DNA of 15,190 nucleotides from an uncultured Slackia sp. (GCA_934661005.1 CAKUIK010000051.1:1-15190); one strand, 5' to 3'; shown: positions 1 to 6,138, counted from the stretch's first letter. Notes: generated by a model not told the origin, from the letters alone. Program-made: numbers and translations.

Positions 1-91
1 TGCATGAAGCTCTCCGTGTCAAAAACTGCCACCATTAGGTTGCATTGCGCTCGAGCTAAGACGGGAATGCGATTAAGAAGAGTTCGCAGGA

Positions 92-169
92 ATGACCGAA
101 GAAAATCTGACCTGGCCTTTTGTTGAAGTGGAAAAGAAGAGTCGCGAAAAAAGGGGCTTGCAAGACTGA
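92..169 (+). CDS. Possible 25-aa micro-ORF or C-terminal gene remnant
   Basis: ATG at 92 opens a 25-residue acidic/basic peptide beginning MTEENLTWPFVEVEKK and ending at TGA 167-169. Its composition (E/K-rich, one W, P and F) looks protein-like, unlike the arginine-rich spurious frames nearby. An AAGAAGAG stretch at 75-82 could act as a weak ribosome binding site. The frame is open back to a TAA at 74, so it could equally be the end of a decayed gene. I do not recognise the sequence. Chance occurrence is quite possible. Confidence 0.2.
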   Translation: MTEENLTWPFVEVEKKSREKRGLQD

Positions 170-192
170 CGGGCGGCTGTCCTGGCAGTCTT
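162..192 (+). terminator. Weak stem-loop, possible terminator
   Basis: AAGACTG at 162-168 pairs perfectly with CAGTCTT at 186-192 around a 17-base loop, and a mildly T-rich TTCATT follows. It lies just after the TGA at 167-169 of the micro-ORF frame. The stem is short, the loop large and the T-tract poor, so termination is only a guess. Confidence 0.25.
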
Positions 193-409
193 TCATTGCC
201 TAATCGCAGCGTTTTCTGACGTATGACGGCCCAAACTCTGCAATAGGGCCTAATCGCTGCGATTTTTGCCAGCCCGTAGTGCGAGGCGCTCCGCATGTGC
301 CCCACGGCTTTTTGTTTGCCGTTTGAATTGGCGAGGCTTACGGCGATACGCCCGGCTCTCTTGTGCGGCAATAGGCGGACGGCCTGATACCCCGAAATGG
401 AAAACGCGA

Positions 410-472
410 ATAATCGCAAAGAAAAACGACACTATTATCGAGGGAAAACGAGGGCAATTATCGCGAAGAAAA
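410..472 (+). repeat. Three phased ~23-bp direct repeats
   Basis: Three imperfect tandem units start at 410, 434 and 457. Each has an A/T-rich start, then ATCG, then a purine run: ATAATCGCAAAGAAAAA, ATTATCGAGGGAAAA and ATTATCGCGAAGAAAA. Spacing is 24 then 23 bases, about two turns of the helix, which would place the motifs on one face of the DNA. This arrangement resembles a multi-site operator or iteron-like array. No regulator or replication gene is nearby to assign it. Confidence 0.5.
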
Positions 473-676
473 GAGGAAATGGGGAGGTTTCTTGAGCTAA
501 AGCGCCAGCATGCGGGCAAGGTTTCGGCAAGGTTGGCGCGTTAGAGTTGTCCCATGGAGTGCGGATGTGCTTATGGGAGGAATGGCGTGCTTGTCCTTGT
601 GCATGTGTTGCGCGTCGATTTTGCTGGGCGATGTCGCTTTCCGCTAGAGCATCAATAGGCATGCGAAAGGGGTATC

Positions 677-1351
677 GTGGCAGCTCTTGAGGGCGTTTCG
701 GTGACGGTTCCTGGCTTTTTCTCGGCGTCGACCTTCGGTTTTTTCTCTGCAGCATTTCTCGTCGTTTTGCTTTATGCGAGCGTCGTTGATATTCGGGAGA
801 GAATCATTCCTAATCGCGTCGTGGTTATCGGAGTCGCGTTATGGTGCGGTTCGTTTCTTGTTCAGGTTATATGTGCTATTCAGGAGCCGTGCTTTGTCCC
901 GAATCCACCATGTGCGATCGGTCTCGTTTTCAACGGGATGACTTCCTCGTTTGCGCTGGACGTTTCGCCGGGAAGCACTTTTGTATCGACTGACGTGACT
1001 TCGTCGAATCTTGCTGATTCGATATTGTCTGTGGCGGCATCAAGCATCATAGGAGCTTTCGGGGTGTCGGCCCTCGCGCTTGCGTGCGCGTTTCCGGTCT
1101 CTTTGATTCAGGGAGGCGAGCCGCTTGGCGCGGGCGACGTGAAATTGCTGTTTCCCATAGGTCTTTTCGTCGGTTTCGAAGGGGGCATCGCGGTGCTTGG
1201 CGTCGCGTGCGTCGCATCGCTTCTGTATTGTTTGGCTCGGTTCGTGGTCGGCCGTCCGGCGCGCGACTTTCCCTTTGCCCCGTTTCTTGCTATTGGCTTC
1301 CTTGTTGTGAATTGTATTGTGCCGGTCTTTTTGGGGAAGGTGTCGCCATGA
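677..1351 (+). CDS. Type IV prepilin peptidase, A24 (CpaA/TadV/PilD-like)
   Basis: This is a predicted inner-membrane aspartyl protease that would cleave the leader of type IV or Flp-type prepilins. It has 224 residues and several hydrophobic segments. The two family aspartates are visible: D38 in SVVDIRERIIPN and D153 in PLGAGDVKL (the GxGD motif). The GTG start at 677 follows AAAGGGG at 666-672. The N-terminal cysteine-rich methylase domain of long PilD forms is absent, so this is the short peptidase-only type. The aspartates are about 115 residues apart, wider than the roughly 60-65 usual in the family, with a Ser/Thr-rich polar segment around residues 66-114. No pilin, ATPase or secretin gene is in view, so its substrate is unknown. 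Its TGA overlaps the next gene's ATG. Confidence 0.85.
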   Translation: MAALEGVSVTVPGFFSASTFGFFSAAFLVVLLYASVVDIRERIIPNRVVVIGVALWCGSFLVQVICAIQEPCFVPNPPCAIGLVFNGMTSSFALDVSPGSTFVSTDVTSSNLADSILSVAASSIIGAFGVSALALACAFPVSLIQGGEPLGAGDVKLLFPIGLFVGFEGGIAVLGVACVASLLYCLARFVVGRPARDFPFAPFLAIGFLVVNCIVPVFLGKVSP

Positions 1352-1653
1352 TTGCAAAACGATACAAGTACGGCGATCAAACGGAAATCGAGTTCGATTA
1401 CAGCGAGAGCAAAAGTGATGAGAACCGTCGAAGGCATGGGATTAGTTTCGATGAAGCTCGAGACATATGGCGTGATTTTCATATTCGAGCGGCATCGAAA
1501 AAGAAGGGTGATCGTCGCTATGTAGTTGTTGGAAGCGTGCGCAACCGATGCTATGCGGCGTTGGTGACGTGTCGTGGTTTTGCCGTTCGAATCGATTCGG
1601 TGAGGCCTGCAAGTGAAGGGGAGGCTGCCTGCTATGAGCGCGAGAAGCAATGA
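1348..1653 (+). CDS. brnT: BrnT-family toxin (type II toxin-antitoxin)
   Basis: This 101-residue protein matches the BrnT pattern: a beta-strand start, then FDYSESKSDENRRRHGISFDEA, corresponding to the family's F-x-W/Y-D-x-x-K-x-x-x-N-x-x-K/R-H-G-[IV]-x-F-x-E-A core. It ends with RIDSVRPASEGEAACYE, matching the usual R-x-I-S-x-R-x-A-x-x-x-E-x-x-x-Y-E tail. BrnT toxins are RelE-like ribonucleases that block translation. The ATG at 1348 lies inside ATGA shared with the prepilin peptidase stop, with GGGGAAGG at 1333-1340 as ribosome binding site, which suggests translational coupling. The frame is open upstream to 1084, but that part lies inside the peptidase gene and is a shadow. The antitoxin follows with a 20-base overlap, in the usual toxin-first brnTA order. 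Confidence 0.8.
   Translation: MIAKRYKYGDQTEIEFDYSESKSDENRRRHGISFDEARDIWRDFHIRAASKKKGDRRYVVVGSVRNRCYAALVTCRGFAVRIDSVRPASEGEAACYEREKQ
1616..1624 (+). promoter_or_regulatory. Ribosome binding site deciding the brnA start
   Basis: AAGGGGAGG ends nine bases before ATG 1634, inside the toxin gene. It favours ATG 1634 over the in-frame GTG at 1613, which has no such site. Confidence 0.6.
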
Positions 1654-1897
1654 AGACAACGTGTTGGCGCGTTTTGACGCCGGGGAAGAAGCTTTGAGCG
1701 ATTTTGATTTTGGTTATGCCGAACTGCATCGTGGGTTTGCGATGCACCGCGTGTACGTCGATTTCCCTCAATGGATCGTTGATGCCCTCGACAATGAGGC
1801 TGCGAGAATTGGCATTACTCGTCAATCGGTCATAAAAACGTGGATTGTGGAACGAATTGACGCGATGCCACAGAAGCCCGCGAAATGCGGCCAATAA
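1634..1897 (+). CDS. brnA: BrnA-family antitoxin (ribbon-helix-helix type)
   Basis: This 87-residue protein is the expected partner of the BrnT-like toxin. The N-terminal half is acidic (EDNVLARFDAGEEALSDFDF). The C-terminal half carries the DNA-binding, CopG-like segment RVYVDFPQWIVDALDNEA followed by RIGITRQSVIKTWIVERID, which closely fits BrnA/CopG antitoxins that neutralise the toxin and repress their own operon. ATG 1634 was chosen for its ribosome binding site at 1616-1624; the gene overlaps the toxin end (TGA 1651-1653) by 20 bases. No separate promoter is evident, so autoregulation would have to act on a promoter inside or ahead of the prepilin peptidase gene. Confidence 0.8.
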   Translation: MSARSNEDNVLARFDAGEEALSDFDFGYAELHRGFAMHRVYVDFPQWIVDALDNEAARIGITRQSVIKTWIVERIDAMPQKPAKCGQ

Positions 1898-2270
1898 GCC
1901 TGGAGGGGTCGAGCGAAAAAGTCCGAAAAGCTATTTTGGTGAACTCGCGGTGCTCGGTCGAAAAGCGTGAGATGCGTGGGGCATCAGGAAACGTGGTGGA
2001 CCTGTGTATGGTCGAGGGGTTTTTAAGGGGTCGGTGGCTCGGCCGTGATGTGGTGGAATTTGCATTTGCGGAGTGAATGGCGAACGCGACGCGGATGGTG
2101 AACGTGACATGAACGGTGGCGCGTTTGTGTCGAAGGACGCTTTTCGTCAGTTGGGCAAACACTGGTCGTGCGAATGCGGCGAGGCGATTGGCATTGTAGA
2201 ATGAGTGGCATGTTGAATGGGCGGCGCGCCGAGGGGTCGGCATGCCAGCTTCGCTGAAAGAGGTGCGCAC
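1898..2270. other. Intergenic stretch without a recognisable gene
   Basis: These 373 bases separate the antitoxin and hydrolase genes. A 63-codon frame starts inside the antitoxin end (1885-2076) but has no good ribosome binding site and no recognisable motif, so I did not call it. I see no strong hairpin with a T-run and no clear promoter. A promoter for the hydrolase gene is expected here but cannot be placed. Confidence 0.5.
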
Positions 2271-3251
2271 ATGAAAACGGCCACGCTGAAGTATTCAAGC
2301 GCCGACGGGAAAACGGCGATTCGCGCGCTCGTGTGGGAGCCCGATGCCGCCGAGCAGCTAGAAGGTTCGGAAAACTCGGAAGGGCTGCGATGTTCTGACG
2401 TTCGGGGCATTGTCCAAATCGTGCACGGAATGTCAGAGCATGTCGAACGGTATGCCCATTTCGCCAAGTTCCTTGTAAAGAGCGGCTTTGTGGTGTGCGC
2501 GAACGACCATGTGGGCCACGGCAAAAGCGTTTCCGGCAAACAAGATTTGGGCCATATGCCGGCGCGCAACGGCGCTGAGGTTTTGGTGCAGGACGTGCAT
2601 GCCCTGCGAGGCATTATGCAGGCGCGTTTCGGCAGCGAGGTTCCGTATGTGATGTTCGGGCATTCCATGGGCAGCTTCATCACGCGCAAGTACGTTGCGG
2701 AATACGGTGAAGGCCTCGCTGCGGCCGTGCTGTGCGGCACGGGTCAGCAAGCGGCTGCGCTTTCGATGGCCGGCAATGCGTTGGCGAATGCGCTTGTGCG
2801 CCTGCGCGGCGAGCACCATAAAAGCGAGCTGCTGCATTCCATGGCCGATGGCGCATATTCGAAGGCGGTCAAAAACCCTCGCACCGATTTCGACTGGCTT
2901 TCGACCGACCCTGCTCAGGTCGATGCCTATATCGCCGATTCCGAATGCGGCCAGGTGTTTACCGTGGGCGGGTACGCTACGCTTACCTCGTTGACGGGTG
3001 AAGTGGTTCGTGCGGAAAGCGCAAGCAAAGTCCTCAAGGCGCTTCCGATGCTCTTTATCGCAGGTGGGCAAGACCCTGTGGGCGATTGCGGGCGAGGCGT
3101 GCAAAAGGCTGCCGAGGAGTACAAGTCGGCGGGCGTGCAATCGGTCGATGTGAAACTGTATCCCGGTATGCGCCACGAGATTCTCAACGAACCCGGTCGT
3201 GTGCGTGTGATGGCCGATGTGGAAGCGTGGTTTGCAAAGCAGGGAATCTAA
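2271..3251 (+). CDS. Alpha/beta hydrolase, monoglyceride-lipase/lysophospholipase type
   Basis: This 326-residue serine hydrolase has the order of the 'serine aminopeptidase S33 / Hydrolase_4' family. The oxyanion-side HGMSEHVERY is at residues 52-61, DHVGHGKS at 79-86, and the nucleophile elbow GHSMGS has Ser132. The acid is Asp268 in IAGGQDPVG and the base is His302 in YPGMRHEILNEP. It probably hydrolyses an acyl ester such as monoacylglycerol or a lysophospholipid in the cytoplasm; the substrate cannot be fixed from sequence. No signal peptide is seen. ATG 2271 follows AAAGAGGT at 2257-2264 (6-base spacing). An in-frame upstream start at 2217 adds 18 unlikely residues. glpK lies about 800 bases downstream and could use glycerol released by such an enzyme, but that link is speculative. 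Confidence 0.85.
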   Translation: MKTATLKYSSADGKTAIRALVWEPDAAEQLEGSENSEGLRCSDVRGIVQIVHGMSEHVERYAHFAKFLVKSGFVVCANDHVGHGKSVSGKQDLGHMPARNGAEVLVQDVHALRGIMQARFGSEVPYVMFGHSMGSFITRKYVAEYGEGLAAAVLCGTGQQAAALSMAGNALANALVRLRGEHHKSELLHSMADGAYSKAVKNPRTDFDWLSTDPAQVDAYIADSECGQVFTVGGYATLTSLTGEVVRAESASKVLKALPMLFIAGGQDPVGDCGRGVQKAAEEYKSAGVQSVDVKLYPGMRHEILNEPGRVRVMADVEAWFAKQGI

Positions 3252-3404
3252 TCTGCGTGTTCGTTTTTGTTGGGCGGCGATTTTTCGCTTTGAGGCGTAA
3301 CGCGCGGCAGTGCGTGCCTTCGATCGCGATGCGAGCATGCAAGAAGCATCTCGTCCGGGCGAATGTTCGCTGTTAGGGCGTTGCTTTTTGTGGCGTCGCT
3401 CGCT

Positions 3405-3426
3405 CGCGAACGTGTGACGGTTCGCG
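3405..3426. promoter_or_regulatory. Perfect 7-bp inverted repeat upstream of small ORF
   Basis: CGCGAAC at 3405-3411 and GTTCGCG at 3420-3426 form a perfect inverted repeat with an 8-base centre. TTACAATTGCAC follows at 3427-3438 and could include a -35 element, with TATTGT at 3454-3459 as a poor -10. This could be an operator near the promoter of the 3499 gene. The promoter assignment is weak. Confidence 0.3.
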
Positions 3427-3498
3427 TTACAATTGCACCATTTGCAAAGGTTGTATTGTGCCGTCCTTTTTTGGCGGCTTTAACGATAGGAGAGTTCT

Positions 3499-3753
3499 AT
3501 GCATCGTTTGACCGAAATCGCCGCGAACGGCGATGTGGAAGTTCAACCTCGCTACCAGGCAGCGGCGCTTCGTCGTTTGGCCGCATATGAAGATATGCAC
3601 CAAGATTTGGAAGGCCAGTTGGAAAACGTGAACGAAAAGCTCGCCGATATCGAAGAAAGCGGCTCGTCCGACTCTCAGGCGCAGCAGCTCTTCGCCCAGC
3701 AAATTGCTATTAAAGCAACGCTGGCCATGTACGAGGCTTACGGAATTTCCTAA
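3499..3753 (+). CDS. Small coiled-coil protein with phage-like N-terminal motif
   Basis: An 84-residue acidic protein of unknown function. ATG 3499 follows TAGGAGAG at 3487-3494, so translation looks real. The N-terminus MHRLTEIAANGDVEV followed by ALRRLAAYED resembles the 'RLTE...G...RLAxYED' pattern seen in many small, uncharacterised phage and prophage proteins of Gram-positive bacteria. The middle (about residues 24-53) is rich in Glu, Leu and Gln and likely forms a coiled coil or helical hairpin, followed by a Ser/Asp linker (GSSDSQ) and a second helix. No signal peptide, membrane segment or catalytic motif is seen. It stands alone, flanked by 247 bases upstream and a highly structured region downstream. 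No other phage gene is nearby. Confidence 0.7.
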   Translation: MHRLTEIAANGDVEVQPRYQAAALRRLAAYEDMHQDLEGQLENVNEKLADIEESGSSDSQAQQLFAQQIAIKATLAMYEAYGIS

Positions 3754-3760
3754 CCCGTCC

Positions 3761-3911
3761 GTCGTCTTCTTCATTCGAAGAAAGCCCTGAGGCCACAGCG
3801 GGCTACCGCTCACTTCGTTCGCTATGCGCCCGCTTCGCGGTGTTTCGTATTGAAATAAAGAAAATATGAACACCGAGGGCCTCGAAACTTCCTTCGGATG
3901 AAGAAGACGAC
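3761..3911. repeat. 151-base element with 34-base inverted arms
   Basis: The left arm 3761-3794 and right arm 3878-3911 are near-complementary. The outer 24 positions have one G-U-type and one true mismatch, then comes a 4-base internal loop and a perfect GAGGCC/GGCCTC pairing. Between the arms lie two smaller hairpins: AGCGGGC (3797-3803) with GCCCGCT (3828-3834), and a 12-bp bulged stem joining 3839-3851 to 3863-3874. The whole could fold as a three-way junction. There is no T-run after it, so it is not a standard terminator. It could be a miniature mobile element, a structured RNA, or a paired end signal for the 3499 gene. The left arm also holds a local hairpin at 3767-3782. Confidence 0.7.
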
Positions 3912-3935
3912 TTCGTTTATGCCGGTGAGCGCGTT

Positions 3936-4052
3936 TGCTCGTCGCCTGGGGTGCGGTTTCGGTAGATTCCGCACGAGCCGAAAGCCACTTAATGTGGCTT
4001 TCGTGCGAGTCGGGACTTGACCGAGCCGAAACCGCATTCCAGGCGACGAGCA
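3936..4052. repeat. 117-base element with 27-base inverted arms, next to glpK
   Basis: The left arm 3936-3962 and right arm 4026-4052 match at 25 of 27 positions, and both exceptions would be G-U pairs in RNA. Inside, CGAAAGCCAC (3979-3988) and GTGGCTTTCG (3994-4003) form a perfect 10-bp hairpin with a TTAAT loop. The right arm ends directly before the glpK ribosome binding site at 4053-4060. If transcribed, this long hairpin could influence glpK translation or mRNA stability. There is no T-run after it. It may also be an inserted miniature element. Confidence 0.75.
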
Positions 4053-4064
4053 GAGAGAGGATTC

Positions 4065-5564
4065 ATGTCGAAAAAATACGTTCTTGCGCTCGATCAGGGA
4101 ACTACGTCATCGCGCGCCATCTTGTTCGACCATGCGGGCCAGCCGGTCGGCATCGCTCAGCATCCCTTCCGCCAGATTTATCCGAAGCCTGGATGGGTCG
4201 AACACGACCCGCGTGAAATTGCCTCGTCCCAGTTGGGTGTAATAACCGAGGTGCTCGTTTCGTCGGGCGTCATGCCCGAGGAAATCGATTCGATCGGCAT
4301 TACGAATCAGCGCGAAACCACGATTATTTGGAATCGCGAAACGGGAGCCCCCATTGCGAATGCCATCGTGTGGCAATGTCGCCGCACGACTGAGCTTGTC
4401 GAGGAAGTGTGCTCGCGGTCGGGCGTTCGCGAACTCATTCAGGCGAAAACGGGCCTTATCCCCGACGCGTATTTCTCGGCGAGCAAAATCGCGTGGCTGC
4501 TCGACCACGTTGCTGGCGCTCGTGAGGCTGCCGAAGCCGGCAAACTCGCTTTCGGCACGGTTGATACGTGGCTCATCTGGCAGCTTACGGGCGGGGCGGT
4601 GCATGCGACCGACGTGACCAACGCCAGCCGTACCATGCTTTTCAATATCCATACGGGCGAGTGGGACGAAGAGCTGCTCGAGCTGTTCAATGTGCCTGCG
4701 TCCCTTCTTCCTGAAGTGCGACCCTCGTCGGGCGACTTTGGGCAAACGGCATGCGCCGCGGTGCCCGCGGGCATTCCCATTCGCGGCGTTGCGGGTGACC
4801 AGCAGGCGGCCTTGTTCGGCCAGTGCTGCTTTGAACCCGGCCGTGCGAAGAACACGTACGGTACAGGGTGCTTCATGCTGCTGCATACGGGCCATAATGC
4901 CGTCGCATCTCAAAACGGGCTGGTGACGACGGTTGCCGCAAGCGCCCCCAATGCGGGCGGGCTTGAGTACGCCCTGGAAGGCAGCGTGTTTGTAGCGGGC
5001 GCCGTGGTGCAGTGGCTGCGAGACGAGCTCGGCATTATTCAGAACGCGGCCGAAACCGAAGACCTTGCTCGAAGCGTGCCCGATTCCGCGGGCGTCGTGG
5101 TGGTTCCCGCGTTCACGGGTTTGGGCGCGCCTTACTGGGATTCTGAGGCGCGAGGCGCGATTTTCGGCCTTACGCGCGGCGCGAACAGGGCGCATATTGC
5201 GCGTGCGGCGCTTGAGTCCATGGCGTATCAGGTCGCCGATGTTGCCGCGACCATGGAGCGCGAGTCGGGGCATACGATCGACCAGCTCAATGTCGATGGC
5301 GGCGCTTCTGCGAACGGCTTCCTCATGCAATTCCAGGCCGACATCTTGAACGCCCAGCTCAATCGCCCCAAGGTGCTTGAAAGCACGGGTTTGGGCGCCG
5401 CTTTTTTGGCGGGGCTTTCCACGGGGTTCTGGGAAAGCACGGCTGAATTACGCGCCATGCGCGAGCGCGACGACCATTTCCGCCCCGCAATGATTGAGGC
5501 GGAGCGTGAAGAAAAGCTCGCCAACTGGCATGCGGCGGTTTCTCGGGTTATGATTCACGAGTAA
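4065..5564 (+). CDS. glpK: Glycerol kinase
   Basis: GlpK phosphorylates glycerol with ATP to sn-glycerol 3-phosphate, feeding glycolysis and lipid synthesis in the cytoplasm. At 499 residues it has the family's normal length. Visible landmarks are the phosphate-binding LDQGTTSSR at residues 9-17, the glycerol-contacting NQRETT with Arg83-Glu84, Tyr136, and GDQQAALFGQ with the catalytic-base Asp245. ATG 4065 follows GAGAGAGG at 4053-4060. An in-frame TTG at 4017 is rejected because it lies in the inverted repeat and the MSKKYVLALDQG start is canonical. The segment before GDQQ (residues about 226-243) has neither the histidine that HPr phosphorylates in many Firmicutes GlpKs nor the GTR loop of fructose-1,6-bisphosphate control in E. 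coli, so both controls may be absent. No glpF or glpD is nearby. rpiB follows after 46 bases. Confidence 0.97.
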   Translation: MSKKYVLALDQGTTSSRAILFDHAGQPVGIAQHPFRQIYPKPGWVEHDPREIASSQLGVITEVLVSSGVMPEEIDSIGITNQRETTIIWNRETGAPIANAIVWQCRRTTELVEEVCSRSGVRELIQAKTGLIPDAYFSASKIAWLLDHVAGAREAAEAGKLAFGTVDTWLIWQLTGGAVHATDVTNASRTMLFNIHTGEWDEELLELFNVPASLLPEVRPSSGDFGQTACAAVPAGIPIRGVAGDQQAALFGQCCFEPGRAKNTYGTGCFMLLHTGHNAVASQNGLVTTVAASAPNAGGLEYALEGSVFVAGAVVQWLRDELGIIQNAAETEDLARSVPDSAGVVVVPAFTGLGAPYWDSEARGAIFGLTRGANRAHIARAALESMAYQVADVAATMERESGHTIDQLNVDGGASANGFLMQFQADILNAQLNRPKVLESTGLGAAFLAGLSTGFWESTAELRAMRERDDHFRPAMIEAEREEKLANWHAAVSRVMIHE

Positions 5565-5610
5565 TGAATATCGGCGGCATGGCCCGCGCGAAGAAAGGAT
5601 TGTCACGGCA

Positions 5611-6066
5611 ATGAAGATCTCCATTGGCAGCGACCACGCAGGTTTTGAGCAGAAACAAGAGCTTGCGGCGTATCTGAAAGAGCAGGGCTACGACGTTATC
5701 GATCGCGGCCCCGACAGCGATGACCGCGTCGATTACCCCGATTACGCCGCCGCTGTCGCGCATGACGTATCCAATGGCGTGGCCGATCGCGGCGTGCTCG
5801 TGTGCGGTACCGGCATTGGCATGGCCCTTGCCGCCGACAAGGTCGTCGGTTGCCGCGCCGCGAACGTGATCAACGTTCAGTTCGCCGAGCTGTGCCGTCA
5901 GCACAACGACGCGAATATCATCACGCTTTCCGGCCGTTTCGTTGAACTCGACGTGAACAAGCAAATCGTGGACACGTTCCTTACGACCAAATTCGAAGGC
6001 GGTCGCCACGCTATGCGCGTGAAGAAGATCATGGACCTCGATGCCGACGTGAACACGTATCGCTAG
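5611..6066 (+). CDS. rpiB: Ribose-5-phosphate isomerase B
   Basis: RpiB interconverts ribose 5-phosphate and ribulose 5-phosphate in the pentose phosphate pathway. The 151-residue length is typical of the RpiB/LacAB family. SDHAG is at residues 7-11, the catalytic Cys65 lies in VCGTGIGMA, and QHNDAN (His99) is the substrate-binding loop; IGMA and SGR also fit RpiB. ATG 5611 follows AAAGGAT at 5594-5600. It lies 46 bases after glpK and 139 bases before glyA. rpiB upstream of glyA and upp matches the conserved Bacillus-type order (ywlF, glyA, upp, atp), supporting a housekeeping isomerase over a LacAB galactose enzyme. Confidence 0.93.
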   Translation: MKISIGSDHAGFEQKQELAAYLKEQGYDVIDRGPDSDDRVDYPDYAAAVAHDVSNGVADRGVLVCGTGIGMALAADKVVGCRAANVINVQFAELCRQHNDANIITLSGRFVELDVNKQIVDTFLTTKFEGGRHAMRVKKIMDLDADVNTYR

Positions 6067-6113
6067 GCTCCAGCTGCCATTCGATTTCGAACGATTGCGT
6101 TAAATACCGAAGA

Positions 6114-6138
6114 GAAGGGAGCCCCCGTGGCTCCCTTC
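6114..6138 (+). terminator. Strong 10-bp hairpin after rpiB
   Basis: GAAGGGAGCC (6114-6123) pairs perfectly with GGCTCCCTTC (6129-6138) around a 5-base loop. It lies 47 bases after the rpiB stop. No T-run follows (GGCTATATTGG), so it may be an mRNA-stability or processing hairpin, or a leader structure of glyA, rather than a classical terminator. Confidence 0.45.

Larger units (their letters stand above)
1..676. other. Gene-poor left flank with motif repeats
   Basis: This 676-base stretch has no convincing gene. Open frames in it are arginine-rich and lack good ribosome binding sites. It holds repeated TAATCGC motifs (201-207, 251-257, 411-417, and inverted at 69-75), a cluster of three phased direct repeats at 410-472, a weak stem-loop at 162-192, and one doubtful 25-codon ORF at 92-169. 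The base composition looks more AT-rich and purine-rich than the genes to the right. An accessory or regulatory region is the likeliest reading. The tail of a gene from beyond the left edge cannot be excluded: one forward frame is open from base 1 to a TGA at 124-126. Confidence 0.5.
3754..4064. other. Structured intergenic region before glpK
   Basis: These 311 bases contain no gene but two large imperfect inverted repeats, 3761-3911 and 3936-4052, listed separately. Together they occupy most of the gap. The last 12 bases are the glpK ribosome binding site (GAGAGAGG, 4053-4060) and spacer. I could not place a promoter with confidence. Confidence 0.7.

Noticed and set aside
266..544. 92-codon forward frame in the left flank
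   Set aside because: Non-ATG start without a ribosome binding site, arginine-rich composition, and it runs through the direct repeats at 410-472.
1084..1347. Upstream extension of the toxin frame
   Set aside because: It lies wholly inside the prepilin peptidase gene; the BrnT fold begins at ATG 1348.
1885..2076. 63-codon forward frame after the antitoxin
   Set aside because: It starts inside the antitoxin end, has no good ribosome binding site and no recognisable motif.
2433..3338. 301-codon minus-strand frame opposite the hydrolase
   Set aside because: Codon-aligned shadow of a clear serine hydrolase.
3795..3877. Possible tRNA in the structured region before glpK
   Set aside because: The stems do not give a cloverleaf with conserved D- and T-loop bases; no tRNA or CRISPR array is seen anywhere in the window.
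4107..5330. 407-codon minus-strand frame opposite glpK
   Set aside because: Codon-aligned shadow of glpK; its His/Arg-rich translation has no family motif.
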